A DNA stretch of 64,000 nucleotides, taken from NCBI RefSeq assembly GCF_005083105.1, contig NZ_CP034885.1:288449-352448 (forward strand). Direction: 5' to 3'. Of this stretch, positions 9,706 through 19,433 are shown one piece after another. Position 1 is the first letter of the stretch; each line of letters starts with the position of its first letter. The position numbers and the translations under genes were made by a program. Source of the DNA: Buchnera aphidicola (Aphis nerii). GTDB taxonomy: Bacteria > Pseudomonadota > Gammaproteobacteria > Enterobacterales > Enterobacteriaceae. A model generated the notes under the pieces. The model did not search any database, had not been told where the DNA came from, and saw only the letters and a program-made list of their open reading frames with translations.

Positions 9706-10515
9706 TTAAATCAATTTTGTAGATTCTATTAACTTAGAGCTGAAATTTTTTATTTTTTCTATCATTTTTTGTTCTTCATTTAAATTTTTTTCAATTATAT
9801 TTATAATTGCTGAACCACATATTACACCATTAATACCTGATGAAATTGATTTTTTAATTTGTGTAGTATTTTTAATTCCAAAACCTTGCAATAATGGAAG
9901 ATTATTATATTTTTTTATTTTTTTTATAAATTTATTTTTCAATAAATTTTTTTTTTGATTGATTCCAGTTACACCAGGACGAGATAACAAATATATATAA
10001 CCTTTGGCATATAAAGCAAGTTGGGATAAAAATTTATTATTTGCATCAGGTGGACATATAAAAATAGAGTCTATATTAAATTTATTAGCATATTTATAAA
10101 AAATATTATATTCTTCAATAGGTACATCAGCTATGAGTACTGAATCTAAATCACATTTTGAGCACTTTTTATAAAAATTTTCTATACCATAATTATATAT
10201 AAGATTAGCATACAATAATACACCTATGGGTATGTTTAAATGTTTTTTACGCAACATTGCAATAACTTCAAAACATTTTAAAATACCATAATTTTTAGAC
10301 AATGCACGTAAATTTGATTTTTGAATAATAGGACCATCTGCCAATGGATCTGAAAATGGAAATCCTAATTCTAATGCATCTACTCCAGTTTGAATTAATA
10401 CTTCAATAATTTTTATTGAAATTTCTAAAGAAGGATCGCCTATTACTACAAATGGAACAAAACATCCTTCTTTAAGCAAAGTTTTTTTTTTAAACATTTT
10501 ATAGTAACGACTCAT
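9706..10515 (-). CDS. trpA: Tryptophan synthase alpha subunit
   Basis: Cleaves indole-3-glycerol phosphate to indole and glyceraldehyde 3-phosphate; indole is channelled to TrpB. The catalytic residues are present at the E. coli positions, E49 and D60, within [16 protein letters not shown]. Length 269 residues (E. coli 268). Its ATG overlaps the trpB stop by four bases (ATGA), the usual arrangement for coupled translation of the alpha2beta2 subunits. Last gene of the trpDCBA set. Confidence 0.97.
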   Translation of the reverse strand: MSRYYKMFKKKTLLKEGCFVPFVVIGDPSLEISIKIIEVLIQTGVDALELGFPFSDPLADGPIIQKSNLRALSKNYGILKCFEVIAMLRKKHLNIPIGVLLYANLIYNYGIENFYKKCSKCDLDSVLIADVPIEEYNIFYKYANKFNIDSIFICPPDANNKFLSQLALYAKGYIYLLSRPGVTGINQKKNLLKNKFIKKIKKYNNLPLLQGFGIKNTTQIKKSISSGINGVICGSAIINIIEKNLNEEQKMIEKIKNFSSKLIESTKLI

Positions 10516-11699
10516 GATTTTTTCCTATTATTTAAAATTTCATTTACTGTAAAGATATCTTTATCCCCTCGACCAGAAAGATTAACAACCAAAATTTGTT
10601 CTTTATCCGGATTTAGTCTCATTATTTTTATTGCATAAGCTATTGCATGGGAAGATTCTAGAGCTGGTATAATACCTTCCCTCTTAGATAGCATTTGAAA
10701 TGCTTCTAATGCCTCACTATCAGTTATTGATACATATTGAGCACGTTTAATACTATTTAACCAGGCATGTTCAGGACCTACAGAGGGAAAATCTAAACCA
10801 GCCGAAATAGACCAAGATTTTTGAATTTGACCTTCTTTGTTTTGCATTAAATAAGATTTCATACCAAAATAAATGCCTGTGCTACCATTATTTAATGGTG
10901 CACCATGTTTACCTGTATTTATGCCCTGACCAGCAGGTTCTACACCAATTAAATTGACTTTTTCATCTATAAAATCAGAAAATATACCAATAGCATTTGA
11001 TCCCCCACCTACACATGCAATAATGGAATCTGGCATTTTTTTTTCTTTTTCAAAAATTTGTTTCTTTGTTTCTTCACCAATTATTTTTTGAAATTCTTTA
11101 ACAATTCTAGGATAAGGATGTGGTCCAGCAGCTGTTCCTATCATATAATGAGAATTTTTATAAGTATTAGACCAATCTCGTAATGCTTCATTACATGCAT
11201 CTTTTAAAGTACCTGATCCGTTTTTAACAGATATAACTTTAGCTCCCATCAACTTCATACGAAATACATTTGGTTTTTGCCGTTTAATATCTTTACAACC
11301 CATATAAATTCTACATTTTAAATTTAATAATGCACATGCAATTGCAGTTGCTACACCATGCTGACCTGCACCAGTTTCTGCGATAATTTCTTTTTTTTGC
11401 ATCTGTATTGCTAACATAGCTTGACCTAGTACTTGATTTGTTTTATGAGCCCCACCGTGTAATAAATCTTCTCTTTTTAAATAAATTTTTGTTTTTGTAC
11501 CATTAGTTAAATTATTACACAAAGTTAATGGTGTAGGTCTTCCTGCATAATTTTTTAAAAGATCTAAAAATTTTCTCTGAAAATTTAAATTTTTTTTTGC
11601 AGAAACAAAATTTTTTTCTAATTCGTATAAAGCTGGCATTAATATTTGAGGAACATACATACCTCCAAATTCGCCAAAATAAGGATCAAGCAAAGTCAT
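10512..11699 (-). CDS. trpB: Tryptophan synthase beta subunit
   Basis: PLP enzyme joining indole and serine to make tryptophan. The PLP lysine is K86 in HGGAHKTNQ, the catalytic glutamate E108 lies in AETGAGQHG, and the phosphate-binding GGGSNAIG is intact. Length is 395 residues (E. coli 397). The N-terminal [12 protein letters not shown] is the family signature. It overlaps trpA by four bases and follows trpCF by about 35 bases. Tryptophan is an essential amino acid for the aphid host. Confidence 0.98.
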   Translation of the reverse strand: MTLLDPYFGEFGGMYVPQILMPALYELEKNFVSAKKNLNFQRKFLDLLKNYAGRPTPLTLCNNLTNGTKTKIYLKREDLLHGGAHKTNQVLGQAMLAIQMQKKEIIAETGAGQHGVATAIACALLNLKCRIYMGCKDIKRQKPNVFRMKLMGAKVISVKNGSGTLKDACNEALRDWSNTYKNSHYMIGTAAGPHPYPRIVKEFQKIIGEETKKQIFEKEKKMPDSIIACVGGGSNAIGIFSDFIDEKVNLIGVEPAGQGINTGKHGAPLNNGSTGIYFGMKSYLMQNKEGQIQKSWSISAGLDFPSVGPEHAWLNSIKRAQYVSITDSEALEAFQMLSKREGIIPALESSHAIAYAIKIMRLNPDKEQILVVNLSGRGDKDIFTVNEILNNRKKS

Positions 11700-11734
11700 T
11701 TAAAATTATTCCTTGGTTTAATTAAAAAAAATAT

Positions 11735-13090
11735 TCAAAGTTTTAATTTTTGAAAAATTAGTTTTATTTTATTATGATCTTTAATACCAGGTGATACTTC
11801 TACTCCAGAATTTAAATCTAATCCAGCACAATTAAATTTTAATGCTAAAGTACAATTTTTAATATTAATACCTCCTGCTAGTATTACATCATGTAATACT
11901 TGATTTTTCAAAATTGACCAATTAAATATTGTATTGCTTCCTCCTGAACTAGAATCAAAGATATATTTATTTACGTAATTTAAATTAAGTAAAGGAACTG
12001 TGGATTGAATAGAATATGCTTTCCAAATTTTAACACTTTTGGGTAATTTTTTATTTAGAAAATCAATATATTTTTGATTTTCATTGCCATGTAATTGTAT
12101 AGCATATAAAGACAATTCATTACATATATCTATAATAGTATTTATATCTTGATTTTGAAATATCCCTATATATCTTAAATTACTATTTAAAATAATATTT
12201 TTTGCAATTTTTTTCGTAATTTTTCGAAGTGAGTTTTCTGCGAAAATTAAACCACCATAAATTGAACCATACTTTTCGCTTATTTGAGCATCAATAGTTC
12301 GAGTTAATCCGCATACTTTATTATGACCAAAAATCAAAGATTTTGTGCTAATTTCTAAATTTTTTTTTGACATTAAAGTTGAACCAATTAAAAAACCATT
12401 AACTATTTTACTTAATTCTCTTATTTGAGAATGTTTTTTTATACCTGATTCACTTATTATTATTTTATTTTTTATTAATGGAGCTAAAATTTTAGTACGA
12501 TTTAAATCAATTGATAAATCATGTAAATTACGATTATTAATTCCAATAACTGAAGCATTTAATTCAATAGCACGATTTAGTTCTTCAATGTTATTTATTT
12601 CTGTTAAAATTCCCATGTTTAATTTTTTTGCTATACCAGATAATACAATATATTGCTGATTACTTAAAACAGATAACATAAGTAAAATAGCATCTGCATT
12701 ATAGTATCGTGCTAAATATATTTGATATGGATCAATAAAAAAATCTTTACATAAAATTGGCTGATTAACATTGTTTTTTACAATATTTATAAATTTTAAG
12801 TTTCCATGAAAATATTTTTCGTCTGTTAACACTGAAATTGCCGAAGCATATTTTTTATATACATTAGAAATTTCAATTAAATTAAAATTTTCTTTAATAA
12901 TTCCTAAAGAAGGAGAAGATTTTTTGCATTCTAATATAAAACTAGGATTTTTATTTTTTAAAACACTATAAAAATTACGAGTATTTATATTAATTTTATT
13001 TTTAATATTTTTAAAAGGTTCTTTTTTTTTTCTATCTTTAATCCATTCTAATTTATTTATTATAATTTTATTAAGTATTGTTTCTTGCAT
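11735..13090 (-). CDS. trpC: Bifunctional indole-3-glycerol-phosphate synthase / phosphoribosylanthranilate isomerase
   Basis: Fused TrpC-TrpF of the enterobacterial type (451 aa; E. coli 453). The N-terminal IGPS barrel (to about residue 255) shows FILECKKSSPSLG, ILCKDFFIDPYQI, ITEINNIEEL and IIISESGI. The C-terminal PRAI barrel starts near KVCGLTRTIDA, with the catalytic cysteine, and continues through AIQLHGNE and LDLNSGVEVSPGIKD. The start codon is two bases downstream of the trpD stop, indicating tight coupling. Confidence 0.97.
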   Translation of the reverse strand: MQETILNKIIINKLEWIKDRKKKEPFKNIKNKININTRNFYSVLKNKNPSFILECKKSSPSLGIIKENFNLIEISNVYKKYASAISVLTDEKYFHGNLKFINIVKNNVNQPILCKDFFIDPYQIYLARYYNADAILLMLSVLSNQQYIVLSGIAKKLNMGILTEINNIEELNRAIELNASVIGINNRNLHDLSIDLNRTKILAPLIKNKIIISESGIKKHSQIRELSKIVNGFLIGSTLMSKKNLEISTKSLIFGHNKVCGLTRTIDAQISEKYGSIYGGLIFAENSLRKITKKIAKNIILNSNLRYIGIFQNQDINTIIDICNELSLYAIQLHGNENQKYIDFLNKKLPKSVKIWKAYSIQSTVPLLNLNYVNKYIFDSSSGGSNTIFNWSILKNQVLHDVILAGGINIKNCTLALKFNCAGLDLNSGVEVSPGIKDHNKIKLIFQKLKL

Positions 13091-13092
13091 AT

Positions 13093-14103
13093 TTATTTTT
13101 CTTCTTTTAACATATTAGAAATGTTAATTATATGTTTATAAATTTCACCACTACGAATTTTATTTAATACCATTTTTGTATTTTTTTTTAAATCTGTATA
13201 TCCAAAAATTTTTAATAAGATTGCAACATTTGCTGCAATTAATTCTTCATGTAATTGGTCTCCTTTTCCTTGCATGACTTTTTTAATAATATCATAGCTT
13301 TCTTCTGTAGAACTGACTGTACATATTTTTTTAGAATGTTCTTTTAAACCAAAATCTTTTGCTTCTAATTGATATGAATAAATTTTTTTATTTAATAATT
13401 CTGAAACATATGTGATACCATTTAATGTAATTTCATCAGTTCCATCACTATGAAGTATGATACCGTGTTGATATTTTAACTTTTTCAAAATTTTAATCAT
13501 AGGATGTATTAAATCTTGTTTATACACGCCTATAACTGTATGAAAGGGACGAGCAGGATTTAAAAATGGTCCTAATAAATTAAAAATAGTTTTAATTTTT
13601 AAAACTTTTCGAATATTAGAAACATATTGAAAACCATCATGATATTTAGGTGCAAATAAAAAACAAATATTTAATTTATCTAACGTTCTTAATAAATTTT
13701 TTAAGGATGGATTTAAATTAATTTTAAATTTTTTTAAAAGATCAGATGAACCTGACGTACTTGAAACACCTTTATTACAATGTTTAATAATTTTACATCC
13801 GCAGTAAGATGCAACAAGAGCGCTAGCAGTTGAAATATTAATTGTATTTTTATTATCTCCGCCTGTTCCAACTATATCAGAAAAAAGATAATTAGGTCTA
13901 GGAAACAACTTCATTGTTTCTAAAAAAGCATAAATTGAACCTAATATTTCTTCAATTGATTCTTGGCGCATGTGCATAGCTGTCAAAATAGATGATAATT
14001 TTATTTCATCTATTTCGCCAGAAATAACAGATTTAAATAATTTATAACTTTCTTCTTGACCTAATGTTTTTAATTTATATATTTTTTTAAATACATTTTG
14101 CAT
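13093..14103 (-). CDS. trpD: Anthranilate phosphoribosyltransferase
   Basis: Transfers phosphoribose from PRPP to anthranilate. The glycine-rich PRPP motif VGTGGDNKNTINIST and KHCNKGVSSTSGSSDLL are clear. It has 336 residues and is the stand-alone form, not the TrpG-TrpD fusion of E. coli (about 531 aa). First gene of the trpD-trpCF-trpB-trpA operon. No trpE, trpG or trp leader peptide lies upstream; a divergent transporter gene follows after about 190 bases. In Buchnera anthranilate synthase is commonly plasmid-borne, which fits its absence here. Confidence 0.96.
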   Translation of the reverse strand: MQNVFKKIYKLKTLGQEESYKLFKSVISGEIDEIKLSSILTAMHMRQESIEEILGSIYAFLETMKLFPRPNYLFSDIVGTGGDNKNTINISTASALVASYCGCKIIKHCNKGVSSTSGSSDLLKKFKINLNPSLKNLLRTLDKLNICFLFAPKYHDGFQYVSNIRKVLKIKTIFNLLGPFLNPARPFHTVIGVYKQDLIHPMIKILKKLKYQHGIILHSDGTDEITLNGITYVSELLNKKIYSYQLEAKDFGLKEHSKKICTVSSTEESYDIIKKVMQGKGDQLHEELIAANVAILLKIFGYTDLKKNTKMVLNKIRSGEIYKHIINISNMLKEEK

Positions 14104-14141
14104 TGATAACCTTTAAAAATTTTAATTAAAATTAGTATTTT

Positions 14142-14156
14142 TTGTGATTTTCACAA
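14142..14156. promoter_or_regulatory. Perfect palindrome upstream of trpD
   Basis: TTGTGA-TTT-TCACAA is a perfect six-base inverted repeat about 40 bases upstream of the trpD start, in the divergent spacer between trpD and the EamA transporter gene. On the minus strand it overlaps a plausible -35/-10 region. It does not match the E. coli TrpR operator, and its three-base centre is too short for a CRP site. Function unknown. Confidence 0.25.
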
Positions 14157-14294
14157 TAATCGATTAAGTTAAATAATTCAATTTAAATTTTAAAAAACTT
14201 TATTTATAATATTTATCTTTCAAATATTTTTTATTCATAATGATATATCGTTTAATATGTCATACTATGATAATTTTATTATTGGAAATTTAAA

Positions 14295-15193
14295 ATGAAT
14301 AAAATAATAATATTATTATTTTCCTTAGTCTCAATTACTTGGGGGACTACTTGGATGGCTATGAAAATTGCTGTAGAAACAATTCCTCCACTATTTGCTA
14401 CTGGAATACGATTTTTAATTGCATCTCCTTTACTTATTCTTTTATCTTATATTATAAAAGCACCGCTTTTGTTTCCACATGGTCAAAGAAATTTTCAAAT
14501 TTTTATTTCTTTTTTTTATTTTTCAATACCCTTTACACTAATGTTATATGGAGGTAAATATGTAAGTTCTTCTATTGCATCAGTTATTTTTTCAAATATG
14601 CCAGTTGTTGTATTAATACTTTCTGCTTTTTTTTTAAAAAAAAAATAAATTTTTTTAAAAAAATAGGGATATTTATAGCTTTAATTACATTGTTTTTTAT
14701 TTTATTTATCGATTTAAAATCATCATGTTTTTCTCAATGGAAAGGAATTTTAGCTTTAATTTTAGCATTAGTTAGTCATGCGTTAATTTACATACAGTGT
14801 AAAAAAAAATGTACTAATATATCCGTAATTACATTTAATGCATTGCCATCTTTAATATCTGGAATACTTTTATCTACTATTTCTTGGTTTTTAGAAAATC
14901 CTAATTTTAATACATTTTCTAATAAATCAATTTTAGCTATTTTTTATCTTGGATATTTTTCTGGTATTCTTGGTATTTTATCTTATTTTTATTTACAACA
15001 AAAAGTTAGTTCTTTTTATGCTTCTACTGTTTTTTTAGTTTTTCCTTTAATCTCATATACTTTAGAAGTTTATTTTTATAAAAAAACATTTTTTTTATAT
15101 GAATTATGGTTTATTTTACCACTTTTTGTAGGGATATTATTAACATTACTTCCAATGGATTTTTTTAAAAATATTAAAAGGCGTTTTCAATGA
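14295..15193 (+). pseudogene. EamA/DMT-family membrane transporter, frameshifted at an A10 run
   Basis: Ten-helix drug/metabolite transporter superfamily protein in two frames. Frame one (14295-14648, 117 aa) carries the first EamA repeat, with [19 protein letters not shown] and [16 protein letters not shown]. It ends in LKKK at a T9A10 run (14627-14645). Reading continues without a stop in the -1 frame ([18 protein letters not shown] onward) to 15193, giving the second repeat with four or five more helices. The locus is 3n+2 bases long, so a single added base yields one 299-residue protein, the normal family size. No other disruption is visible. Either a recent pseudogene, a gene rescued by polymerase slippage, or a homopolymer sequencing error. 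Substrate unknown; its stop overlaps the rluB start by four bases. Confidence 0.85.
14636..14645 (+). repeat. A10 homopolymer at the EamA frameshift
   Basis: Ten consecutive A directly after nine T (14627-14635). Restoring the transporter frame requires one extra base in this tract. Such runs are hot spots for replication and transcription slippage. Confidence 0.9.
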
Positions 15194-15924
15194 CAGAAAA
15201 AATACAAAAAATTCTTTCTAATTTAGGATATGGTTCACGTCGTTTAATAGAATTCAATATTAAAAAAGGAAATATATTAGTAAATGGTAAAAAAGCAAAC
15301 ATCGGACAATATTTAGATAAAAATAATCCTGGAGAAATTTTTATTAATAAACAAAAAGTAGTTTTTAAAAAAAACAAAAAGTTAAAAGTTATTATTTATA
15401 ATAAACCTATAGGTGAAATTTGTACTAGAAATGATACACAAAAACGTTCAACAGTATTTGATAAATTACCTGTTTTAAATTTGAGTAGATGGATTAGTAT
15501 TGGACGATTAGATATTAACACCAAAGGATTATTATTATTTACAAATAATGGAGAATTAGCAAATGAACTTATGCATCCAAAGAATCAAATTGAACGTGAA
15601 TATTACATACGTGTTTTTGGAACAATAAACAAAAATACGATAGATACTTTAAAAAATGGAATTAAAATTAAAAATGGATATGTTTCATTTAAAAGTATTC
15701 AACTTATTTCAAAAAATAAAAGTAAAAATAATTGGTTTAAAGGAATTTTATGTGAAGGTAAAAATCGAGAAGTTAGATTGATGTTTCATGCAATTAAGTG
15801 TCAAGTAAATAAATTAATTAGAGTACGATACGGTAACGTTTTTTTGCCAAAAAATTTAAAAGAAGGCGAATGGAAAAAATTAAATTATACATCATTAAAT
15901 AATTTATGTAATTTAATTAAGTAA
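15190..15924 (+). CDS. rluB: 23S rRNA pseudouridine synthase B
   Basis: Makes pseudouridine at position 2605 (E. coli numbering) of 23S rRNA. An S4 RNA-binding domain (about residues 3-50, [15 protein letters not shown]) precedes the RsuA/RluB catalytic domain. The catalytic aspartate is D108 in [15 protein letters not shown], close to D110 in E. coli. The C-terminal REVRLMFHA and [10 protein letters not shown] motifs are present. At 244 residues it lacks the low-complexity basic tail of E. coli RluB (291 aa). Its ATG overlaps the stop of the transporter gene (ATGA). The topA remnant follows. Confidence 0.92.
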   Translation: MTEKIQKILSNLGYGSRRLIEFNIKKGNILVNGKKANIGQYLDKNNPGEIFINKQKVVFKKNKKLKVIIYNKPIGEICTRNDTQKRSTVFDKLPVLNLSRWISIGRLDINTKGLLLFTNNGELANELMHPKNQIEREYYIRVFGTINKNTIDTLKNGIKIKNGYVSFKSIQLISKNKSKNNWFKGILCEGKNREVRLMFHAIKCQVNKLIRVRYGNVFLPKNLKEGEWKKLNYTSLNNLCNLIK

Positions 15925-16076
15925 TATATTTAAATTATTTAATAAAATAAACATTTGTTATTTAAAATAAAATAATATTTATCTTCTTTATTTATGTTTT
16001 ATATGTTATTTAAAATTAAAAAACCAATTACACTAAAATAACAATATTTCATTCATATATTTATTGGATTAGAACA

Positions 16077-18440
16077 ATGTTTAAATCTTTATTTATAGTT
16101 GAATCATCAGTCAAAATAAAAACTATAAATCAATACTTAAATAATAAATATATAGTAAAATATAGTATTAATAACGTACGAGATTTAATAAGTAATTAAT
16201 CTAAAAAAATAAAAAAAATTAATTGAAAGAATAGGTGTTGATCCATATGAAAATTGGAAAATTGAATATGATATTTTAACTAGTAAAGAAAAAATAATTA
16301 ATAAATTAAAAAAATTGCCAATCAGGTTGATCGTATATATCTTGCTATCAATTTAGATTGTAAAGGTAAAGCAATAAGCTTGGTATTTGCAAGAAGTAAT
16401 TAGAGAAAATACTTCTAAGTTTATTCGAGTGGTTTTTAGTGAAATCAATCAACATTCGATTGATAAATCATTTCAAAATACTGGAAAAATTAACATGCAT
16501 TGAGTTTATGTTCAATAAGATCGTAGATGTATGGATCGAATTATAGGATATATGGATTTCACTTTTATTTTATTGTGAAAAAAAATTTGCAAAGGTTTGT
16601 TTGCAGGTAGAGTACAATCAGTAGCTGTTAGAATTATAGTAGAAAGATAAGATGAAATAAAAATTTTATATAAAAAATAGTACCCCCCATTTATTACATC
16701 TAACTCACAACAATCATCTAGTATGAATTTAGGTTTTAGTGCAAAAAAACAATGTTTTTAGCACAAAAATTATATGAAGAAAAATATATAACTTATATAA
16801 GAACTGATTCTTTTTTATTAAGTCAATATGCAATTAAAAAAGTAAGAAATTATGTAAAAAAATGCTAGTAATACTGATTTTTTACCTAAAATATCTAATA
16901 CATATATAAATAAAAAATATTTTCAAGAAACAAATTAAGCAATACATCCAACAAATATAAATAGTATTAATATTATGCCAGATAAAATACGTATTAATGC
17001 TATTAAATTATATAAATTAATTTGGAATTAATTTATAGATTCTTAAATGAAGTCAGAAAAATACAAATCTATTTTAATAAAAGGATTAGTAGATAAATTT
17101 ACGTTAAAAACGTCTGAAAATTTGATAATATTTCCAGGTTGTACAAATTTAGTAAATAAATCTAGTTTAATTAAATCTAAATTTTCAAATTTTGAAAATC
17201 TTAAAATAGGTGATGCTTTATTTTTAAATGAATTTTTTACACATCAACTCTTAACTAAACTATATTCTAGATTTAATGAAACATCATTAGTTCTAGAAAT
17301 ATAGAAAAAAGGAATCGGAAAACTTCTACTTATTCAAGTATAACAACAAAAAGTAAAGAAAAAGGATATTTAAAAGTTAAAAAAAATAAATTTTATGTTA
17401 CAAAAATAGGTAAAGTTTTGATTAACCAATTAAAAAAATATTTTACTAATTTAGTTGATTATAATTTTAACTCTCATATAAAAAAAATCTTAATCAAAAT
17501 TTCTGATAATAAAATTTCTTGGAAAAATGTTTTAGATGTTTTTTTAAAAATTTTGTTAAACAATTTGAACAAGCAAAAAACTTCTAGAAAAAGGCGGAAT
17601 GATAAATAATATTACTATATTAACAGATCTTAATTGTTCTGTATGTAATAAAAAGATGGGAATTAAAAAAGCAATGCCAGGTGTTTTTTAAATTTGTTCA
17701 GGATACAATTTAAAACCTAAAAAACGTTGTAAAAATACTATAAATTTAATTCCTTTAAATGAAATTAATTCAATTAAAACAAATGATATCGAAATAAAAA
17801 AACAAGAAAAAAATGTAAAAATGTAATACTATAATAGATGATTATTTGATTAATGCAAATTTAAAAATTTATATTTGTAACAATAGTTCTATATGTACAA
17901 TTTATTATATTAAAAATGGAAAATTTCAAACTTCTATTTGTTTATCTAAAACATTATTTTGTGATAAATATAAAAATAACATATTATTAAAATTTGGGAA
18001 ATTTGGTGTATTTTTATGTGTATTAACAATGCATGAAAAAATATAAGAAAAACTTTAGCTAACAGTGATATATCGCAACCTAAATTTAAACCTATTCCAT
18101 TTTCAGAAATATTATACACTAAATCTAATATATGGTTTGTTTTAAGAGAAGGAATATCTGGTATTTTTTTGCTGCTCATACTTTTCGAAAATTAAAAGAA
18201 AATAGATCTCTATTCGTAAAAAAATTAGCTAAATTTAAATATTTATTATTTAAAGAATTACATTATTTAGCTGATGCTCCAAAAATAGATAAAAATGGTA
18301 ATAAAACTATAATTTGTTTTGATAAATCAAATAATAAACAATATATTTCTTCTAAAAAAGAAGGTAAATTTACAGGTTTGTTAGCTTTTTCATTAAAAAT
18401 AAATGGCATTTTTGTAATAAATGACAATTATAATATTTAT
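16077..18440 (+). pseudogene. topA: DNA topoisomerase I, decayed pseudogene
   Basis: About 2.36 kb, close to the 2.6 kb of intact topA. The ATG at 16077 gives MFKSLFIVESSVKIKTINQY, matching the TopA Toprim start, then stops after 40 codons. Fragments in shifting frames follow in family order: ERIGVDPYENW, a degraded LDREGEA (NLDCKGKA), GRVQSVAVRIIVER, the active-site region YITYIRTDS (Tyr codon 16794-16796 kept), AIHPTN, RFNETSLV, KGIGK, zinc-ribbon pieces CSVCNKKMGI and CSGYNLKPKKRC, then LADAPKIDKNGNKT near the end. Many TAA/TGA stops replace Q, E or W codons, for example TGA for the Trp in LLWKK, and there are several frameshifts. The 3' limit is approximate, just short of the suhB stop. 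It cannot be rescued by one slippage event. Confidence 0.95.
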
Positions 18441-18445
18441 ATAAA

Positions 18446-19237
18446 TTATACTGTTAATTTAAAATGTTCACCTATTTTTTCGGTAATTAATTTGATAAAT
18501 TTAGGGCTACTAGTTAAACGTAAAGTAAAATTAATACTTGTTTCTTTTAAATGACTTATTAAACATCCAGATTCTCGTGCTTGCAATTGTCCTGCAATAA
18601 AATTAGTAGAATTTAATAAATTACAATCAATAATTAAACAATCTATTTTTCCGGAAGATACATATGCTAAATCTAGTAAAGTTGAACCAGTATATCTAAA
18701 TGAAATTCCAGATAAAACAAAGTTTTTATATATTTCAAAATAAGATTGAGACTGTATTTGTTCGAAAATTAAATTAGTTGATATAATAGTGTCATTTAAA
18801 GTACTTATATTAGTACAACGTGTGCGATATCCATTTAATTGTGAACCTTGTCCTCTAACTGAGGTAAATAAATCATTTTTTATAGGGTCATATATTACAG
18901 ATATTTCTATATTTTTTTTGATTATTACTGCTATTGATATACAGAAATGCGGAAAATTTTTAATAAAATTTTTTTTTCCGTCTAATTCATTGACAATCCA
19001 TAAAATTTTTTTATCATTTTCTATATAATCTGTGTTTTTTTTAATAATAGTATGACTTGGATAATATTTATAAATAATCTCACTAATGGCTTGATATGTC
19101 TTATACATTACTTGTTTAATAAAATATTGTTTTTTTTCAATATTTTCTTTAATAAACTTTTGAGCATCATAATTCTGTATAATAATATTTCCTCCTTTTC
19201 GAATTGCACGAATTGCAATATTTAACATCGGATGCAT
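18446..19237 (-). CDS. suhB: SuhB-family protein, probable loss of inositol monophosphatase activity
   Basis: The 263-residue frame aligns with E. coli SuhB (267 aa): MHPMLNIAIRAIRKGGN, PHFCISIAVIIK, VIYDPIKNDLFTSVRGQG, LLDLAYVSSGKID. The metal ligands of the phosphatase are replaced: D44 is M44, E67 is K67, D84 is N83 and D212 is N212. The hallmark DPLDGTTNF reads NELDGKKNF. Phosphatase activity is therefore unlikely. In E. coli, SuhB also acts in rRNA transcription antitermination with Nus factors, and its in vivo role has been reported to be separable from catalysis. The intact length fits retention for that role (inference). Convergent with the topA remnant. Confidence 0.9.
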   Translation of the reverse strand: MHPMLNIAIRAIRKGGNIIIQNYDAQKFIKENIEKKQYFIKQVMYKTYQAISEIIYKYYPSHTIIKKNTDYIENDKKILWIVNELDGKKNFIKNFPHFCISIAVIIKKNIEISVIYDPIKNDLFTSVRGQGSQLNGYRTRCTNISTLNDTIISTNLIFEQIQSQSYFEIYKNFVLSGISFRYTGSTLLDLAYVSSGKIDCLIIDCNLLNSTNFIAGQLQARESGCLISHLKETSINFTLRLTSSPKFIKLITEKIGEHFKLTV

Positions 19238-19433
19238 GAAATTCTCCTAATTAAAAATAATTTATATATGTTATATATCAAAAATAATAATATCATAATT
19301 TAAATATATTTAATATTTTAAATCTTTTAAATTAATTTGTGTTATAACAATTAATTATTAATTAAATTTATTTAATATAGTTTTTTATTTTTTTAATTAA
19401 CATAAGATAATTATTTAAATTAAGGTGTGTTGC

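Noticed and set aside
14142..14156. CRP or TrpR binding site upstream of trpD
   Set aside because: The TGTGA/TCACA arms are spaced three bases apart instead of six, and the TrpR operator core is absent.
17047..18179. Short open frames inside 16.1-18.5 kb (for example 17047-17304, 17418-17609, 17846-18046, 18132-18554)
   Set aside because: Their translations are consecutive pieces of TopA in changing frames, not separate genes.
16077..18440. topA disruption as a sequencing artefact
   Set aside because: There are many independent substitutions to stop codons as well as frameshifts, and surrounding genes are clean.
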